Positions 23,878 to 33,158 of a DNA stretch of 64,000 bases are shown here, piece by piece (positions within the stretch are counted from its first letter, which is position 1; each line of letters starts with the position of its first letter). Origin of the DNA: Fervidicoccaceae archaeon (lineage in GTDB: Archaea > Thermoproteota > Thermoprotei_A > Sulfolobales > Fervidicoccaceae); assembly GCA_038878695.1 (NCBI GenBank), contig JAVZVD010000003.1, positions 62,001 to 126,000 of the forward strand. Reading direction: 5' to 3'. The translations under genes were made by a program, and so were the position numbers. Below the pieces are notes generated by a model. It was given only the letters and a program-made list of their open reading frames with translations, was not told the DNA's origin and did no database searches.

Positions 23878-25245
23878 GTGGTAAAATTCGGGGGGTCCGT
23901 GCTCGGGCGAGCGGAGGATTTGAGAAGAGCCGCTAGCTACGTGAGGGACCTGATCGAGGAGAGGGTTCAGCCCGTAGTGGTTGTCTCGGCTCTCCGCGGA
24001 ACCACTCAGCTCATCTTGGACGCCTATGAGACCGAGAGACGCGAGCCCATTGACGAGGTCGTGAGGAATCACGAGTCGATAATCGAAGAGCTCGGCGAGG
24101 GGCGCTACGCGCGCGCCGCGCGAGAGCTCCTCGAGGAGCTCCGGAGGACCTTTGACGCCTTCTTGAAGCTGGCTATACACGTCGCTAGCGTACGCGATCT
24201 CCTCCTGTCCTTCGGTGAGAGGTTGGCCATCAATCTACTAGCCGAGAGCCTCACGGAGATGTCGCTAGAGCCCGTGCCCCTCTTCGGGAGAGAGGCCGGG
24301 ATAATAACGGATGAGAGGTTCGGCGAGGCATCACCCACTAGGGAGTGCTGCGTTTACGTGCGCGAGAAGCTTCTGAGACAGATAGACTCCGGTCGGATCC
24401 CCCTAATAGCTGGCTTCATAGGCGAGACGGCGAGCGGGAGGATCACGACCATGGGCAGAGGAGGGAGCGATTACACTGCTACGTTCGTCGGCAAATGTCT
24501 AGGAGCATCCGAAGTTAGGCTGATCACAGACGTCCCCGGCATCTTCACGGGCGACCCTAAACTATTCCCCAATGCGAGGCTCGTGCCGAGGCTGAGCTTC
24601 GAGGAGGCGATAGAGCTCTCGCACTTGGGCGGCAAGAAGTTCCACCCGAGGACCTTCGAGCCTCTTCTGGGAACGAGCGTCAATGTGAGAGTCACGCGAA
24701 TGAACAGCAGCTCGGGCACGCTCGTGAGCGGCGCATCGGCGGACCCTCCCCTGAAGTCTGTGACCATGTCTAGTCGACTCGAGCTCCTCGTGGTGCGCGG
24801 AGCGAGCATGGTAGGCAGACTCGGCACAGCTGCTCGAGTTCTGAGCCTGTTGAGCTCATCGGGCATAAACGTAATAGCGATGGCTCAGCCGGCGTCCGAA
24901 ACCTCCATGAACTTCCTGGTCGAGGGAGGCTCGCACAGGCGCATCTCTAGCGAGCTCCAGGAGCTCGCCGACTCAGGTTACGTGCGAGATTACTCGGTGG
25001 AGGAGAACGTGGCGGCGGTATCCGTGATCGGGCACGGAATAGGAGACCCGAGCGTCTTCGCGTTATTGCTCGAGGCTCTGCGAGGCGCTGAGCTACGTAT
25101 GATAGCTCGCGGCCCGTTGGACCTCAGCTTGACTCTCGTGGCCGAGGAGCGTGAGGCTGCGAGATTAGCCGGCGAGCTCCACTCGATAGTGGTTAGCCAG
25201 GAAGGCTTCGGGCCGTCACTGCGCGAGCTGGGTGCGACCGGTTGA
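23878..25245 (+). CDS. lysC: Aspartate kinase
   Basis: Phosphorylates aspartate, the first step to threonine, methionine and lysine. The amino-acid-kinase domain begins at once with VVKFGGSVLG; later motifs are FGERLAINLLAE, GFIGETASGRITTMGRGGSDYTAT (substrate and ATP binding) and a phosphate-binding region LGGKKFHPRTFEP. Two ACT domains fill the last 150 residues (LELLVVRGASMVGRLG..., VAAVSVIGHGIG...), as in feedback-regulated enzymes. GTG 23878 immediately before the conserved beta strand is the only sensible start. The end overlaps priL by TTGA. Confidence 0.95.
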   Translation: MVKFGGSVLGRAEDLRRAASYVRDLIEERVQPVVVVSALRGTTQLILDAYETERREPIDEVVRNHESIIEELGEGRYARAARELLEELRRTFDAFLKLAIHVASVRDLLLSFGERLAINLLAESLTEMSLEPVPLFGREAGIITDERFGEASPTRECCVYVREKLLRQIDSGRIPLIAGFIGETASGRITTMGRGGSDYTATFVGKCLGASEVRLITDVPGIFTGDPKLFPNARLVPRLSFEEAIELSHLGGKKFHPRTFEPLLGTSVNVRVTRMNSSSGTLVSGASADPPLKSVTMSSRLELLVVRGASMVGRLGTAARVLSLLSSSGINVIAMAQPASETSMNFLVEGGSHRRISSELQELADSGYVRDYSVEENVAAVSVIGHGIGDPSVFALLLEALRGAELRMIARGPLDLSLTLVAEEREAARLAGELHSIVVSQEGFGPSLRELGATG

Positions 25246-26384
25246 GATTCGAGAGCGGACTCGTTGGGGCGGCGGAGATACCTCTTCTCGCTAGGGATCC
25301 GTCGGAGTACCTGCGCAGTCTGGGGCTCGTAAGCGACGTCGGAGACCCCCTAGTCGCGGTGGATTTGCTAAACGCGTGGGACAAACTAGAGGAGACTCTG
25401 AGAGAGGCTCTCGAAAAGAAGAAGTACCCGTACGCCGGGCGGGGAGATGCGGCTACGGAGGTCGTCTTGTTCCACGCGGCTCTCAGAACTATCGCCCTCT
25501 TCGGCGACGCGAGGCTCTGGAGAGTCTTCTCCACGGCAGTCTCGAAGAGCTTCGCCGAGAAGCTGAAGAGAGCAGACGAGAAGCTACTCGTTGAGGTGGC
25601 GAGGACGATCGGGGTTCAGCTGCGCAGACACGAGGCCAACGACGCGCTGAAGGTGCTGATCGCTTTGACGGCCTCGGGCTATAGAGTGAAGGTCTACGGA
25701 TTCTCCGTACCGCTGAAGGACTATCTGAGGCTGTCTCGCAGACTGCGAGCCGATCCTCGGTGGAAGCTCACGAACCAGAGGTTGCTTCGGGGGCGCGTCT
25801 ACCTCGATAAGAGGAAGGTTCTGAGGTTGCTCGAGGAGGCTATGAGTATAGCCGTGAGCAGAATAATCGAGGAGTACTCAACTAGCGGCTCTCCACTAGA
25901 CGAGAGGCTCAAGAGGCGCCTGGAGGAGCTCTGGGGGGAGGTGAGGAGAGAACTCGAGGCGCCGGAGACCTCGCGGATCGAGACCTCGCTCGAGCGCGTA
26001 GAGCTAGGGCCCCTCGATAGGGGGGCTCTGCCGCCCTGCTTAGCGGCTCTTCTCGCTAGGGCGGAGTCCGGCGAGAACCTGTCCCACCATGAGAGGTTTG
26101 CTCTCGCGACCTTTCTGGCTCAAGTGGGGGTAGGTGAGGAGCAGATAGTAGACATCTTTCGCGGGCTGCCCGACTTCGATGAGAAGAAGACTAGATATCA
26201 GGTGGAGCATCTGCTCGGGAAGAGAGGAGGAGGCAAGAAGTACTTCACCTATGGTTGCGATAAGATGAGGACCCTAGGGCTCTGCGTCGCTGACTGCGGT
26301 ACTAAGACGCCCGTCGAGGCCTACATCGCGAGGCTCGGCAGATCGAGAAGGGCTGGGGGAGAAGACGGTGGAGGCCAAGGTTAA
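25242..26384 (+). CDS. priL: DNA primase large subunit
   Basis: Regulatory subunit of the archaeal-eukaryotic primase, which makes RNA primers with PriS. The N-terminal helical part (residues 1-230) resembles PriL. The C-terminal iron-sulfur domain has four cysteines in the expected pattern: PPCLAALL near residue 263, YGCDKMRTLGLC near 343-352 and DCG near 356. TTG 25242 overlaps the lysC stop. The small subunit PriS is not in the window. The association with lysC is probably transcriptional only. Confidence 0.9.
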   Translation: MRFESGLVGAAEIPLLARDPSEYLRSLGLVSDVGDPLVAVDLLNAWDKLEETLREALEKKKYPYAGRGDAATEVVLFHAALRTIALFGDARLWRVFSTAVSKSFAEKLKRADEKLLVEVARTIGVQLRRHEANDALKVLIALTASGYRVKVYGFSVPLKDYLRLSRRLRADPRWKLTNQRLLRGRVYLDKRKVLRLLEEAMSIAVSRIIEEYSTSGSPLDERLKRRLEELWGEVRRELEAPETSRIETSLERVELGPLDRGALPPCLAALLARAESGENLSHHERFALATFLAQVGVGEEQIVDIFRGLPDFDEKKTRYQVEHLLGKRGGGKKYFTYGCDKMRTLGLCVADCGTKTPVEAYIARLGRSRRAGGEDGGGQG

Positions 26385-26997
26385 ATGTCGAGCGGTGCTC
26401 TTCGACCTGGACGGCACGCTCGTCGATACGATGCGCGACTACGCGGATCTAGCCGCTCGCTTGCTGAGCGAACGAGGCCTCATGAGCTACGACGAGGCTC
26501 GCGCGGCTTACCTCGCAACCTCCGGCCGTACGTTCATAGATCAGCTGAGGATGTTGGGCGTAGGCCCCCGAGTGGCGGAGGAGATCTACGAGACGTTCGT
26601 AGAAATGAAGAGAGAAATCATCGGACGCGCGAAGATCCACGAGGAGGCGCTAATGCTAGTGGAAGAGCTTAAGATGAAGGGATGCTTCGTGGCGTTATCT
26701 TCGAACAACGAGTGTCAGCTCGTCGAGATGCTCCGAGGAGTGGAGCGTCTGGACTTAGTCCTCTGCTTCGACGGCTCGTCTCACAAGAAGGGTAGACCTC
26801 ACCTGGAGACCCTGCGGAAGAGGCTGGGGGTGGAGCCGGAAGAGGCAGTCTTCGTGGGAGACTCAGACTACGACTTGGAGGTCTACGCGAGAGAAGGCGT
26901 GCGGGTGCTACGGACATCGGGGCTGTTCTCGTCGAGTGAGCGTCGCAGGATAGCGGAGCTCGTGGAGTGCTCGAGCTCTGAGCTCAATCGAACTTGA
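26368..26997 (+). CDS. HAD-family hydrolase (phosphoglycolate phosphatase-like)
   Basis: HAD hydrolase with a helical cap. Motif I is FDLDGTLVDT, motif II LSSNNE, the Lys of motif III lies in SHKKGRPH, and motif IV is VFVGDSDYDLEV. GTG 26368 lies inside the end of priL (17-base overlap). 209 residues fits the phosphoglycolate phosphatase/beta-phosphoglucomutase group; the substrate is not predictable. Its last 14 bases are antisense to the next gene. Confidence 0.88.
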   Translation: MEAKVKCRAVLFDLDGTLVDTMRDYADLAARLLSERGLMSYDEARAAYLATSGRTFIDQLRMLGVGPRVAEEIYETFVEMKREIIGRAKIHEEALMLVEELKMKGCFVALSSNNECQLVEMLRGVERLDLVLCFDGSSHKKGRPHLETLRKRLGVEPEEAVFVGDSDYDLEVYAREGVRVLRTSGLFSSSERRRIAELVECSSSELNRT

Positions 26998-27850
26998 CAA
27001 TCACGTAGGGTCTCCTCATTCGGGCGGGCAGCTCGCTGAAGTGCACGAACTCCACGTCGCCCAGCGCGAGCGCTCGCTCCTCCAGCTCCTCCAACAGCCT
27101 CGAGTCCTCCTCGTCGAAGGGCCTATCCGGCCAGGCCACGCGAACGCGCGCTCTTCTCAAGTTATCCAGCGGGAGGCTCGCGAAGCAGTTAACTATGGGG
27201 GCCACTACGATCGTCGCGGGATCCTGCACCAGGCTCAGCGCCTCGCTGATCAGCCCCTGGTCTAATGTCCAAGCGATCACGACGTCCCAACTTCTCTCTT
27301 TGACTTCTTCCGAGCTAACGAAGTTTACCGGCAAGCTCGACGGGGCTCTACGCTGGGGGGGATAGACGCTGATCCTTCCCTCTAGCAGGAGGCTCATCAG
27401 TTTACCTTGAAGGCCGAGTCCGCTGACGAGCAGAGACCTCCCCTCGATCGCGTCGCGCGCCGCGATCAGCGACTCGTAGATGAACTGCAGAGCTGGCCAC
27501 CTAAGCTTCCTCGAGGAGACGACAAGCTCGTCCGTTGGAGAGCAGGAGAGCTCTCCACCGTAGCACCTGCGCGCAAGCTCTCTCGAGATGGCGCGGCAGC
27601 TGGAGGGTCTCCTGATCACTTTCTCGCTCGACGAGCCTTCGGCCTCTAGGGTCCTCCCGCTGAAGAGAATACCGGGCCGTGTCGAGCTCGAGAGCCTCGA
27701 CAGCGCGACGTCGATGGGCGAGACAAGGAGGCTATCTACCTCGACTAGACGCTCCCCCTCCTCTATGGGGGGAGGAGGGCCTCGGCTGACCTCGAGCAAA
27801 TCCTCACCGCTAAGCTCCACTCTTACGAGCTCTCTCACTTCGCTCACCAC
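26984..27850 (-). CDS. Hypothetical protein resembling a degenerate medium-chain dehydrogenase
   Basis: No family is recognised with confidence. VDSLLVSPIDVALSRL near residue 38 resembles the GroES-like segment of zinc-type alcohol dehydrogenases, and LLVSGLGLQGKLMSLLL near residue 142 resembles their nucleotide-binding Gly motif. The zinc cysteines and histidine of catalytic enzymes are not conserved. DVVIAWTLDQGLISEAL and ATIVVAPIVNCF follow like Rossmann strands. It overlaps the preceding gene (27810-28568) by 41 bases, so the two are likely translated together. Confidence 0.55.
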   Translation of the reverse strand: MVSEVRELVRVELSGEDLLEVSRGPPPPIEEGERLVEVDSLLVSPIDVALSRLSSSTRPGILFSGRTLEAEGSSSEKVIRRPSSCRAISRELARRCYGGELSCSPTDELVVSSRKLRWPALQFIYESLIAARDAIEGRSLLVSGLGLQGKLMSLLLEGRISVYPPQRRAPSSLPVNFVSSEEVKERSWDVVIAWTLDQGLISEALSLVQDPATIVVAPIVNCFASLPLDNLRRARVRVAWPDRPFDEEDSRLLEELEERALALGDVEFVHFSELPARMRRPYVIVKFD

Positions 27851-28568
27851 CCCATCGGGCTCCGAGGATTCTCCTCAGCGTCCTCCTCGGCACCTTGAAG
27901 ACGCCAGCGGCAATCGTCCCTATGTATTCGTCGTCGGGTATCGTCTTGCCAAGCCCTAAGCTTATGTTGAGAGCCTGCTTCTCAGCCTCTTTAGAGATCT
28001 TGTCGGCGATCTCACCTGAGCTTATCTTCTCCGCTATCTTGAAGCCTATGTAGAACTTAGCGTACTTCGCTATCTCTCTCTCGAACTCCGGAAAGACCTC
28101 CATGGCGCAGCTCAGGAGGCTCCTCAGCTCTTCCTCGGAGCCGAAGCCCAGCACGACCTTCGTGAAGACCACTCGGAATATCCTAGAGAGCTCGTTGCCG
28201 TTCAGCTCCCCCACCAGCGCTCTAACTCTGGCTCTTCTCTCGTCGAGCGGGAGAGCGGGGTCTCGGATGACACGAGCCGCCTCCTCATAGCGAGCCTCCT
28301 TGGAGAAGAGTTCCTCGAAGAGCGCGGGATAATCTTGGTCTAGACCCATGCCGTACTTACCAACGACGAAGAGAGTGGCCATCTCTTTGTCGAATATGTC
28401 GCTGGGTATGGCTGCCCCTCTGAGAGGCGACAGGTCTAGTTCGCTATACTTCCTCTTGAGGAGCTCTACCGCCTCCTCGCGCGTGACCTCAGCTCGCTTG
28501 GAGAGCTCGCTCAGCAGCTCCACGGCCAGAGCTATCCTATCGCGGTAAAGCTCCCTCGACCTGCTCAA
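27810..28568 (-). CDS. Crenarchaeal conserved helical protein (possibly DUF2192)
   Basis: 252 residues, mainly helical and charged. The general look (RIALAVELLSELSKRAEVTREEAVELLKRKYSEL... with YGMGLDQDYPALFEELFSKE and a basic C-terminal helix VPRRTLRRILGARWGG) matches my recollection of the crenarchaeal DUF2192 family, whose function is unknown; I hold this assignment loosely. TTG 28568 is preceded on its strand by a TATA-like gtttttaga at 28604-28612. The C-terminus overlaps the next gene. Confidence 0.6.
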   Translation of the reverse strand: MSRSRELYRDRIALAVELLSELSKRAEVTREEAVELLKRKYSELDLSPLRGAAIPSDIFDKEMATLFVVGKYGMGLDQDYPALFEELFSKEARYEEAARVIRDPALPLDERRARVRALVGELNGNELSRIFRVVFTKVVLGFGSEEELRSLLSCAMEVFPEFEREIAKYAKFYIGFKIAEKISSGEIADKISKEAEKQALNISLGLGKTIPDDEYIGTIAAGVFKVPRRTLRRILGARWGGERSERARKSGA

Positions 28569-29144
28569 CTTACATTCATCCGCTGTATGCTGCGAGGCAG
28601 GCTCTCTAAAAACTGCTATCGAGGGCGGAGCCTCGAGCTCCTTCGTGAACGGCGCGAGCGGTTGGGCGCTTCGTAGTCGACGTGAAGCCCCGACGAGCTC
28701 GGAGGCGAGGGCAGAGACGCCGCTAAGCGCTCCGCTCGGTCACGAGAGCCGTGACCGAGCCCTCGACTCGATAAGAGGGATCCGCGCCTCCGGCACCGTT
28801 GCTGAGCGGACCAACCGCCCTCTTTTCCGCCCTCGGCTTCTGGGGACAGACCAGCAGACCAGTCATCGGGGAAGGGCGCTCCTCTATCAGCGCTCGCTAC
28901 GTAGACTCTCGTCCAACGGGCCTCCTCCTCGGTCGCGTATACGCCTCGACTATACCCGTGGAATCCTATGGAATCTATTGCAAAGCCTGAGACTCCTCGC
29001 TGTGGCTGTAGTGTTCATGAGCACGGTAAAGCCGGCAACGCCATCGCTTCTCTCGAGCGCGGAGCTCTCGCGAGCTCGAATTAGCTTAATATGTGGGGTC
29101 TGAGCAGAAAGCCCCGCTTGCCTGCGGTTTCTCGTTAGAGACCG
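28569..29144. other. 576-base intergenic region with one strong hairpin, no convincing gene
   Basis: I see no protein frame with family-like content on either strand. A perfect 11-bp inverted repeat, GCTCGGTCACG (28734-28744) and CGTGACCGAGC (28750-28760), has a 5-base loop. A plus-strand TATA-like ctaaaaa lies near 28603-28610. I looked for SRP RNA and RNase P RNA signatures and did not find them. An unrecognised RNA could be encoded here. Confidence 0.5.
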
Positions 29145-30392
29145 GTGCGTGTGAACTCCATGGTCGAGGCGCGCGCGAGCGGCATAGACGAAAGGCTCTT
29201 CGCGCTCAGGGAGAAGATGCTAGATCTGTTCGTTGAGAAGGACGAAGCGATCGACGCTGTACTGGCGGCCTTGGTCTCGGGCGAGCCAGTCATCTTAGTG
29301 GGCCCCCCCGGCACGGCCAAGACGCAGATCGTGGAGACGCTCTCCAAACTCATAGACGCCAAGTACTTCTACTACCTGCTCACGCGCTTCACCGAGCCAG
29401 ATGAGCTGCTCGGACCCCTCGACGTCGTTGCTCTCCGAGAGGGCCGATATAAGAGGATAACCGCCGGGAGGCTACCCGAGGCCGAGATAGCGTTTCTCGA
29501 TGAAGTGTTCAAAGCGTCGAGCGCTATTCGCAACGTCCTCCTGGATGTGATATTACACAAGAGGTTCCTCAACGGCGTCGAGTACTTCAGGTTGCCTCTG
29601 CTGGCCATCTACATGGCTAGCAACGAGGTGTCCACGGACGCGGAGGACGCGGCCTTCTATGATAGAATAACGCTGAGATACTTCGGCAGGAACGTGTCCA
29701 TGGAAAGTTGGCCGGACCTCCTGACGAAGGGCCTCAGGCTTCTGGGGAACCAGGCGCTCTCTCCCTTGCTGAAGTCCGATGACGTCAGGCTGCTGCAGGC
29801 GGAGGCTCTCAGGAGGGTCGAGAAGCTGCAACAGCAGCGCCCTCTGCTCGAGAAGTACATAGAAGTTCTAGCCGAGTTGAGGCAGAGAGGCATCCAACTG
29901 AGCGATAGGAGGAAGGTCAAGACGCTGCAGGTGTCAGCCGCGTACTCGGTTGTGCACGGAGAGCCCGAGGTCACGCCGGAGAGCCTCGCCGACGCAGTCA
30001 GAGCGACTGCTCCCTCGACGGAGGAGGACCTAGAGAGAGTAGAGGAAGCTCTCATGAGAGTTGGTCTCTCCTCCTATAGCGTGAAGATAAGGCAGTTGCA
30101 GACGTTGCTAGCCGAGCTGAAGAATCTGTGCCGCAATTTAATGACTCGCGAGATCGACGCAATGGAGGCCGAGAGGGCCTTAAGCGCGCTAGCCGCTCGC
30201 GCGCGCCTCATCATGAGATCTACCGGGGACAATCCGAGGCTTAGATCTTACGCCAAAGAGCTGGAGAGGGAGCTCTCGAGGGCGGCGCGCCTCCTCGAGG
30301 ACGCGCGGGCGCGTGCCGAGCACGAGCCTCTCTACGGAATTCGCCGAGGAGAGTGGAAAGGGGCGAGAGGGTCGGAGGAAGTTATGAGATGA
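29145..30392 (+). CDS. MoxR-family AAA+ ATPase (RavA-like)
   Basis: AAA+ chaperone-type ATPase. Walker A is GPPGTAKTQ near residue 53, Walker B IAFLDEVFKAS, and a sensor-1 Asn lies in YMASNEV. DRITLRYF carries the arginine-finger region, and a helical C-terminal part follows. 415 residues fits the RavA group. It lies directly before a VWA-domain gene, the standard MoxR-VWA pair in which the ATPase remodels or inserts cofactors into a partner. Start is GTG 29145; ATG 29160 is equally possible. Confidence 0.9.
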   Translation: MRVNSMVEARASGIDERLFALREKMLDLFVEKDEAIDAVLAALVSGEPVILVGPPGTAKTQIVETLSKLIDAKYFYYLLTRFTEPDELLGPLDVVALREGRYKRITAGRLPEAEIAFLDEVFKASSAIRNVLLDVILHKRFLNGVEYFRLPLLAIYMASNEVSTDAEDAAFYDRITLRYFGRNVSMESWPDLLTKGLRLLGNQALSPLLKSDDVRLLQAEALRRVEKLQQQRPLLEKYIEVLAELRQRGIQLSDRRKVKTLQVSAAYSVVHGEPEVTPESLADAVRATAPSTEEDLERVEEALMRVGLSSYSVKIRQLQTLLAELKNLCRNLMTREIDAMEAERALSALAARARLIMRSTGDNPRLRSYAKELERELSRAARLLEDARARAEHEPLYGIRRGEWKGARGSEEVMR

Positions 30393-30441
30393 GGACGGTA
30401 GACGGTTAAAGCGCTCGCTGTTTGGGGGGAGGTCAGTCTCG

Positions 30442-31809
30442 TTGAGGCCCCGAGCGGGCGAGGACCTCGAGGCTCTGAGCAACAATTTACTCAATGTGGT
30501 GCCGGAAGACCCCATTTATCGAGTCATAATGCGGGCCGTCGGGGACAGGCTGTCCCCGGAGCAAAAGGAGCTCTACGATGCTATCCCGCACGTGAGGCTG
30601 GCGATCGCCGACGGATTTTTCGCGCACTACTCCGTGTACCCGATACTTCGGGACAGGAACGGTGACCACTTTATGGAGAGGCTGAGGCGCGTCTTCTCAA
30701 AGTACATGGCGTCCGACGAATTTACTAGAGCCAGGAGGAGCACCGTTCTCGATGAGGATGTATCGATGGTCTATGCCGTGGAGCTAGCCAAGACGATCCT
30801 GGAGGAGCTGCGCAGAGCCTCCGGGAGATTGAGCTCTCTCTGGGACGGGGGAGTGAGGGGAGGAGAGAGGACTCCGGCGGGGGAGAGGAGCGGCGAGGCC
30901 TCGACCCCTCCATCTATCGAGGCCCTCTTGAGCAGAGCTCTCCGGAGAGCCGCGAGCGCAGCGTTCATCGCGCGATCTCTGAAAGAGCTGATGGGCTCGA
31001 AGGGCGCTGGAACAGAGGAGGGATTCATTGAGAAGCTCATCGATTTGACCTCGTACGTTCTCGTTGTAGATGATGCGCGCTCAATCGTCGAGCTGGCAGC
31101 GCGCGTCACGCGTGAGTTGCCGCGTCGGGTCAGGCTGCTGAAGAGGAGGGAGAGACGGGGCGACGAGCTCAGAGGGTACAGCGCAACGAGCAAGATCGAG
31201 CGAGCTCTCGCCCGCGAGCTGAGCCTCCCCGACGCTCTCCTCGAGTATAAGATCGCGGTCGGTCAGCTACTCGCGCGAGAGCTCGAGGAGAGCGCGGAGG
31301 GGACGCTCTATGTCCTCCTCGACAAGAGCGGCTCCATGTGTGGCTTCAAGATGATCTGGTCGAGGAGCGTCGCTCTCGCTCTCTTCAAGCTGGCCAAGCT
31401 GAAAGGGTCGAGGTTCGCGCTCAGGATGTTTGACGTCAAGGTCCACCCGGAGAACGGGCCCCCCCTAGAAAAGCCTACGGAGATACTCGAGGCCCTCCTC
31501 AAGATCCCGCCCAATGGAGGCACGAGAATAGCCTCCTCGATCGAGCAAGCCCTGCTCGACGTGGCAGCGAGGGAGCGCTCTTCGGGGACGAGCACGCTGG
31601 TCCTCATAACCGACGGCGAGGACACGGTGATGTTGGAGCGAGCTAAGCTCGAAAGCTCTCGAGCGATCTTGGTCACCGTGATGGTGGGGGGAGACAACGA
31701 GGCTCTGCGCGAAGTGAGCGACTTCTACTATCAGGTGGTGCCTAGTGAGCGCAACGTTTCCGGCGTCCTCAAGTTGATCGAGCGGGCGAGGCTCGGGTCG
31801 TCCGCGTAG
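30442..31809 (+). CDS. VWA-domain protein, partner of the MoxR ATPase
   Basis: ViaA/CoxE-like protein. A helical N-terminal half of about 290 residues precedes a von Willebrand A domain, whose MIDAS motif reads LDKSGSM (near residue 294), with the second ligand in GGTRIAS and third in ITDGED. It is 50 bases after the MoxR gene. TTG 30442 follows ggaggtca by 8 bases, and a TATA-like ggttaaa near 30404 may give extra transcription. The target of the pair is not encoded nearby. Confidence 0.88.
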   Translation: MRPRAGEDLEALSNNLLNVVPEDPIYRVIMRAVGDRLSPEQKELYDAIPHVRLAIADGFFAHYSVYPILRDRNGDHFMERLRRVFSKYMASDEFTRARRSTVLDEDVSMVYAVELAKTILEELRRASGRLSSLWDGGVRGGERTPAGERSGEASTPPSIEALLSRALRRAASAAFIARSLKELMGSKGAGTEEGFIEKLIDLTSYVLVVDDARSIVELAARVTRELPRRVRLLKRRERRGDELRGYSATSKIERALARELSLPDALLEYKIAVGQLLARELEESAEGTLYVLLDKSGSMCGFKMIWSRSVALALFKLAKLKGSRFALRMFDVKVHPENGPPLEKPTEILEALLKIPPNGGTRIASSIEQALLDVAARERSSGTSTLVLITDGEDTVMLERAKLESSRAILVTVMVGGDNEALREVSDFYYQVVPSERNVSGVLKLIERARLGSSA

Positions 31810-31833
31810 AGGCCGAGCATCGGCGACCCGACC

Positions 31834-33018
31834 TTGAGGCTCATCTGTTCGGAAGACCATTGGGTCGCCTCCCTCGAAATCCCGGACCTAGTTGTGGAGC
31901 TCTTGCGCCCAGTGCTGAAGCCTTACGGGCTGAGCTTAGAGGACGCCCTATGCGCCGCCGTCGCTCCGCCTAAGAGATATTATGTCAGAGTGAATACGTT
32001 GAAGTCCACAGCGTCGACCGTGATCTCAAAGCTCCGGCGAGAATCTCTCGCTTTCAGGGAGGACGGCAGATTCGAAGAAGCGATATACGCCGTGGTCGAG
32101 AAAGGCCTCGACCCCTCGAGCCTGAGAGCCGAGGGCCGAGTCGTCGCCGATAGATTCGCAGCCGAGAGCGTAGCGCTTGGAGCAGACCTCTACGCCCCCG
32201 GCGTCGTCTCGGTGCGAGGAGAAGTAGGACGGAGAGTACACGTGGTAGACCCGGACGGCAGAGTCGTTGGGTGGGGAACCCTGGTCGACAACCCGCTGGC
32301 GCGCGGAGAGAGACGAGGGCTCGCGGTGAAGGTCGAGGCTAGCCCCTATAGGGCTCCGAAGATGAGGGAGACCGAGGCCTATCGAGAGGGGCTCATATAC
32401 GATCAAGCCCTTCCCTCGATGCTCGTTGGGCGTATGCTCTCGCCGCGGGAGCACGACGTAGTGTTGGATGCCACGGCATCGCCGGGGGGCAAGGCGACGC
32501 ACGTCTACGAGCTCAGTAGAGGCAGAGCTCTCGTGATCGCAGTTGACCACACCATCGAGAAAGTCGGAAGATTGATCGAGAACGTCAAGAGGCTCGGCCA
32601 TCGAGGGATAGCAGTAATGAAAGCAGACTCGCGCAGGATCTCCTCTCTCTTGGCCGGCCTAAGACCCACTCGAGTTCTCGTGGACCCGCCGTGCAGCGGC
32701 CTCGGCGTTAGGCCGAGATTGCGCTTCGAGCTGACGCGCGAGAAGCTCGACGCGCTAGTGAGGCTTCAGAGGAGGCTGCTCGCTGAGGCGTCCCGCGCGG
32801 CCGCGCCTGGGGCGCTCATCTCGTATTCGACGTGCACGCTCACGCGAGAAGAGAATGAGGACCTGATCGCGTGGGCTCGGAGAGAGCTCGGGCTCAAGCC
32901 GGAGGAACCACCAACGCCATTCCCTCAATCGTTGCTAACCGATCACGCTGCAGCGAGATTCGTGCCGGGCGAGCACGACTCCCCCGGCTTCTTCGCCTGT
33001 GTGCTGAGGAAGCCCTGA
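31834..33018 (+). CDS. RNA (cytosine-5-)-methyltransferase, NOL1/NOP2/Sun family, with PUA domain
   Basis: Methylates cytosine C5 in tRNA or rRNA with SAM. After an N-terminal RNA-recognition region, residues about 110-170 form a PUA domain (YAPGVVSVRGEVGRRVHVVDPDGRVVGWGTL). The Rossmann methylase core has DATASPGGKATHV (SAM) and two catalytic cysteines: DPPCSGLG (motif IV) and YSTCTLTREEN (motif VI). 394 residues fits archaeal tRNA m5C methylases. TTG 31834 is used. Target position is not predictable. Confidence 0.93.
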   Translation: MRLICSEDHWVASLEIPDLVVELLRPVLKPYGLSLEDALCAAVAPPKRYYVRVNTLKSTASTVISKLRRESLAFREDGRFEEAIYAVVEKGLDPSSLRAEGRVVADRFAAESVALGADLYAPGVVSVRGEVGRRVHVVDPDGRVVGWGTLVDNPLARGERRGLAVKVEASPYRAPKMRETEAYREGLIYDQALPSMLVGRMLSPREHDVVLDATASPGGKATHVYELSRGRALVIAVDHTIEKVGRLIENVKRLGHRGIAVMKADSRRISSLLAGLRPTRVLVDPPCSGLGVRPRLRFELTREKLDALVRLQRRLLAEASRAAAPGALISYSTCTLTREENEDLIAWARRELGLKPEEPPTPFPQSLLTDHAAARFVPGEHDSPGFFACVLRKP

Positions 33019-33158
33019 GGGGCTCTGATCGAACATTGCTCTCGAATTTCTACCACGAATGAGCCCTCGGCCCCCAATTCCCTCCCTATAAGTCTTTTAG
33101 GGAGAGCGCGGAGATCCGCATCTCGATCCTCGTCGGGTGCCTCATTGGGTGGAGGATA

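Noticed and set aside
28569-29144. SRP RNA or RNase P RNA in the long gap
   Set aside because: Neither the SRP domain IV motif nor RNase P conserved regions could be found on either strand.
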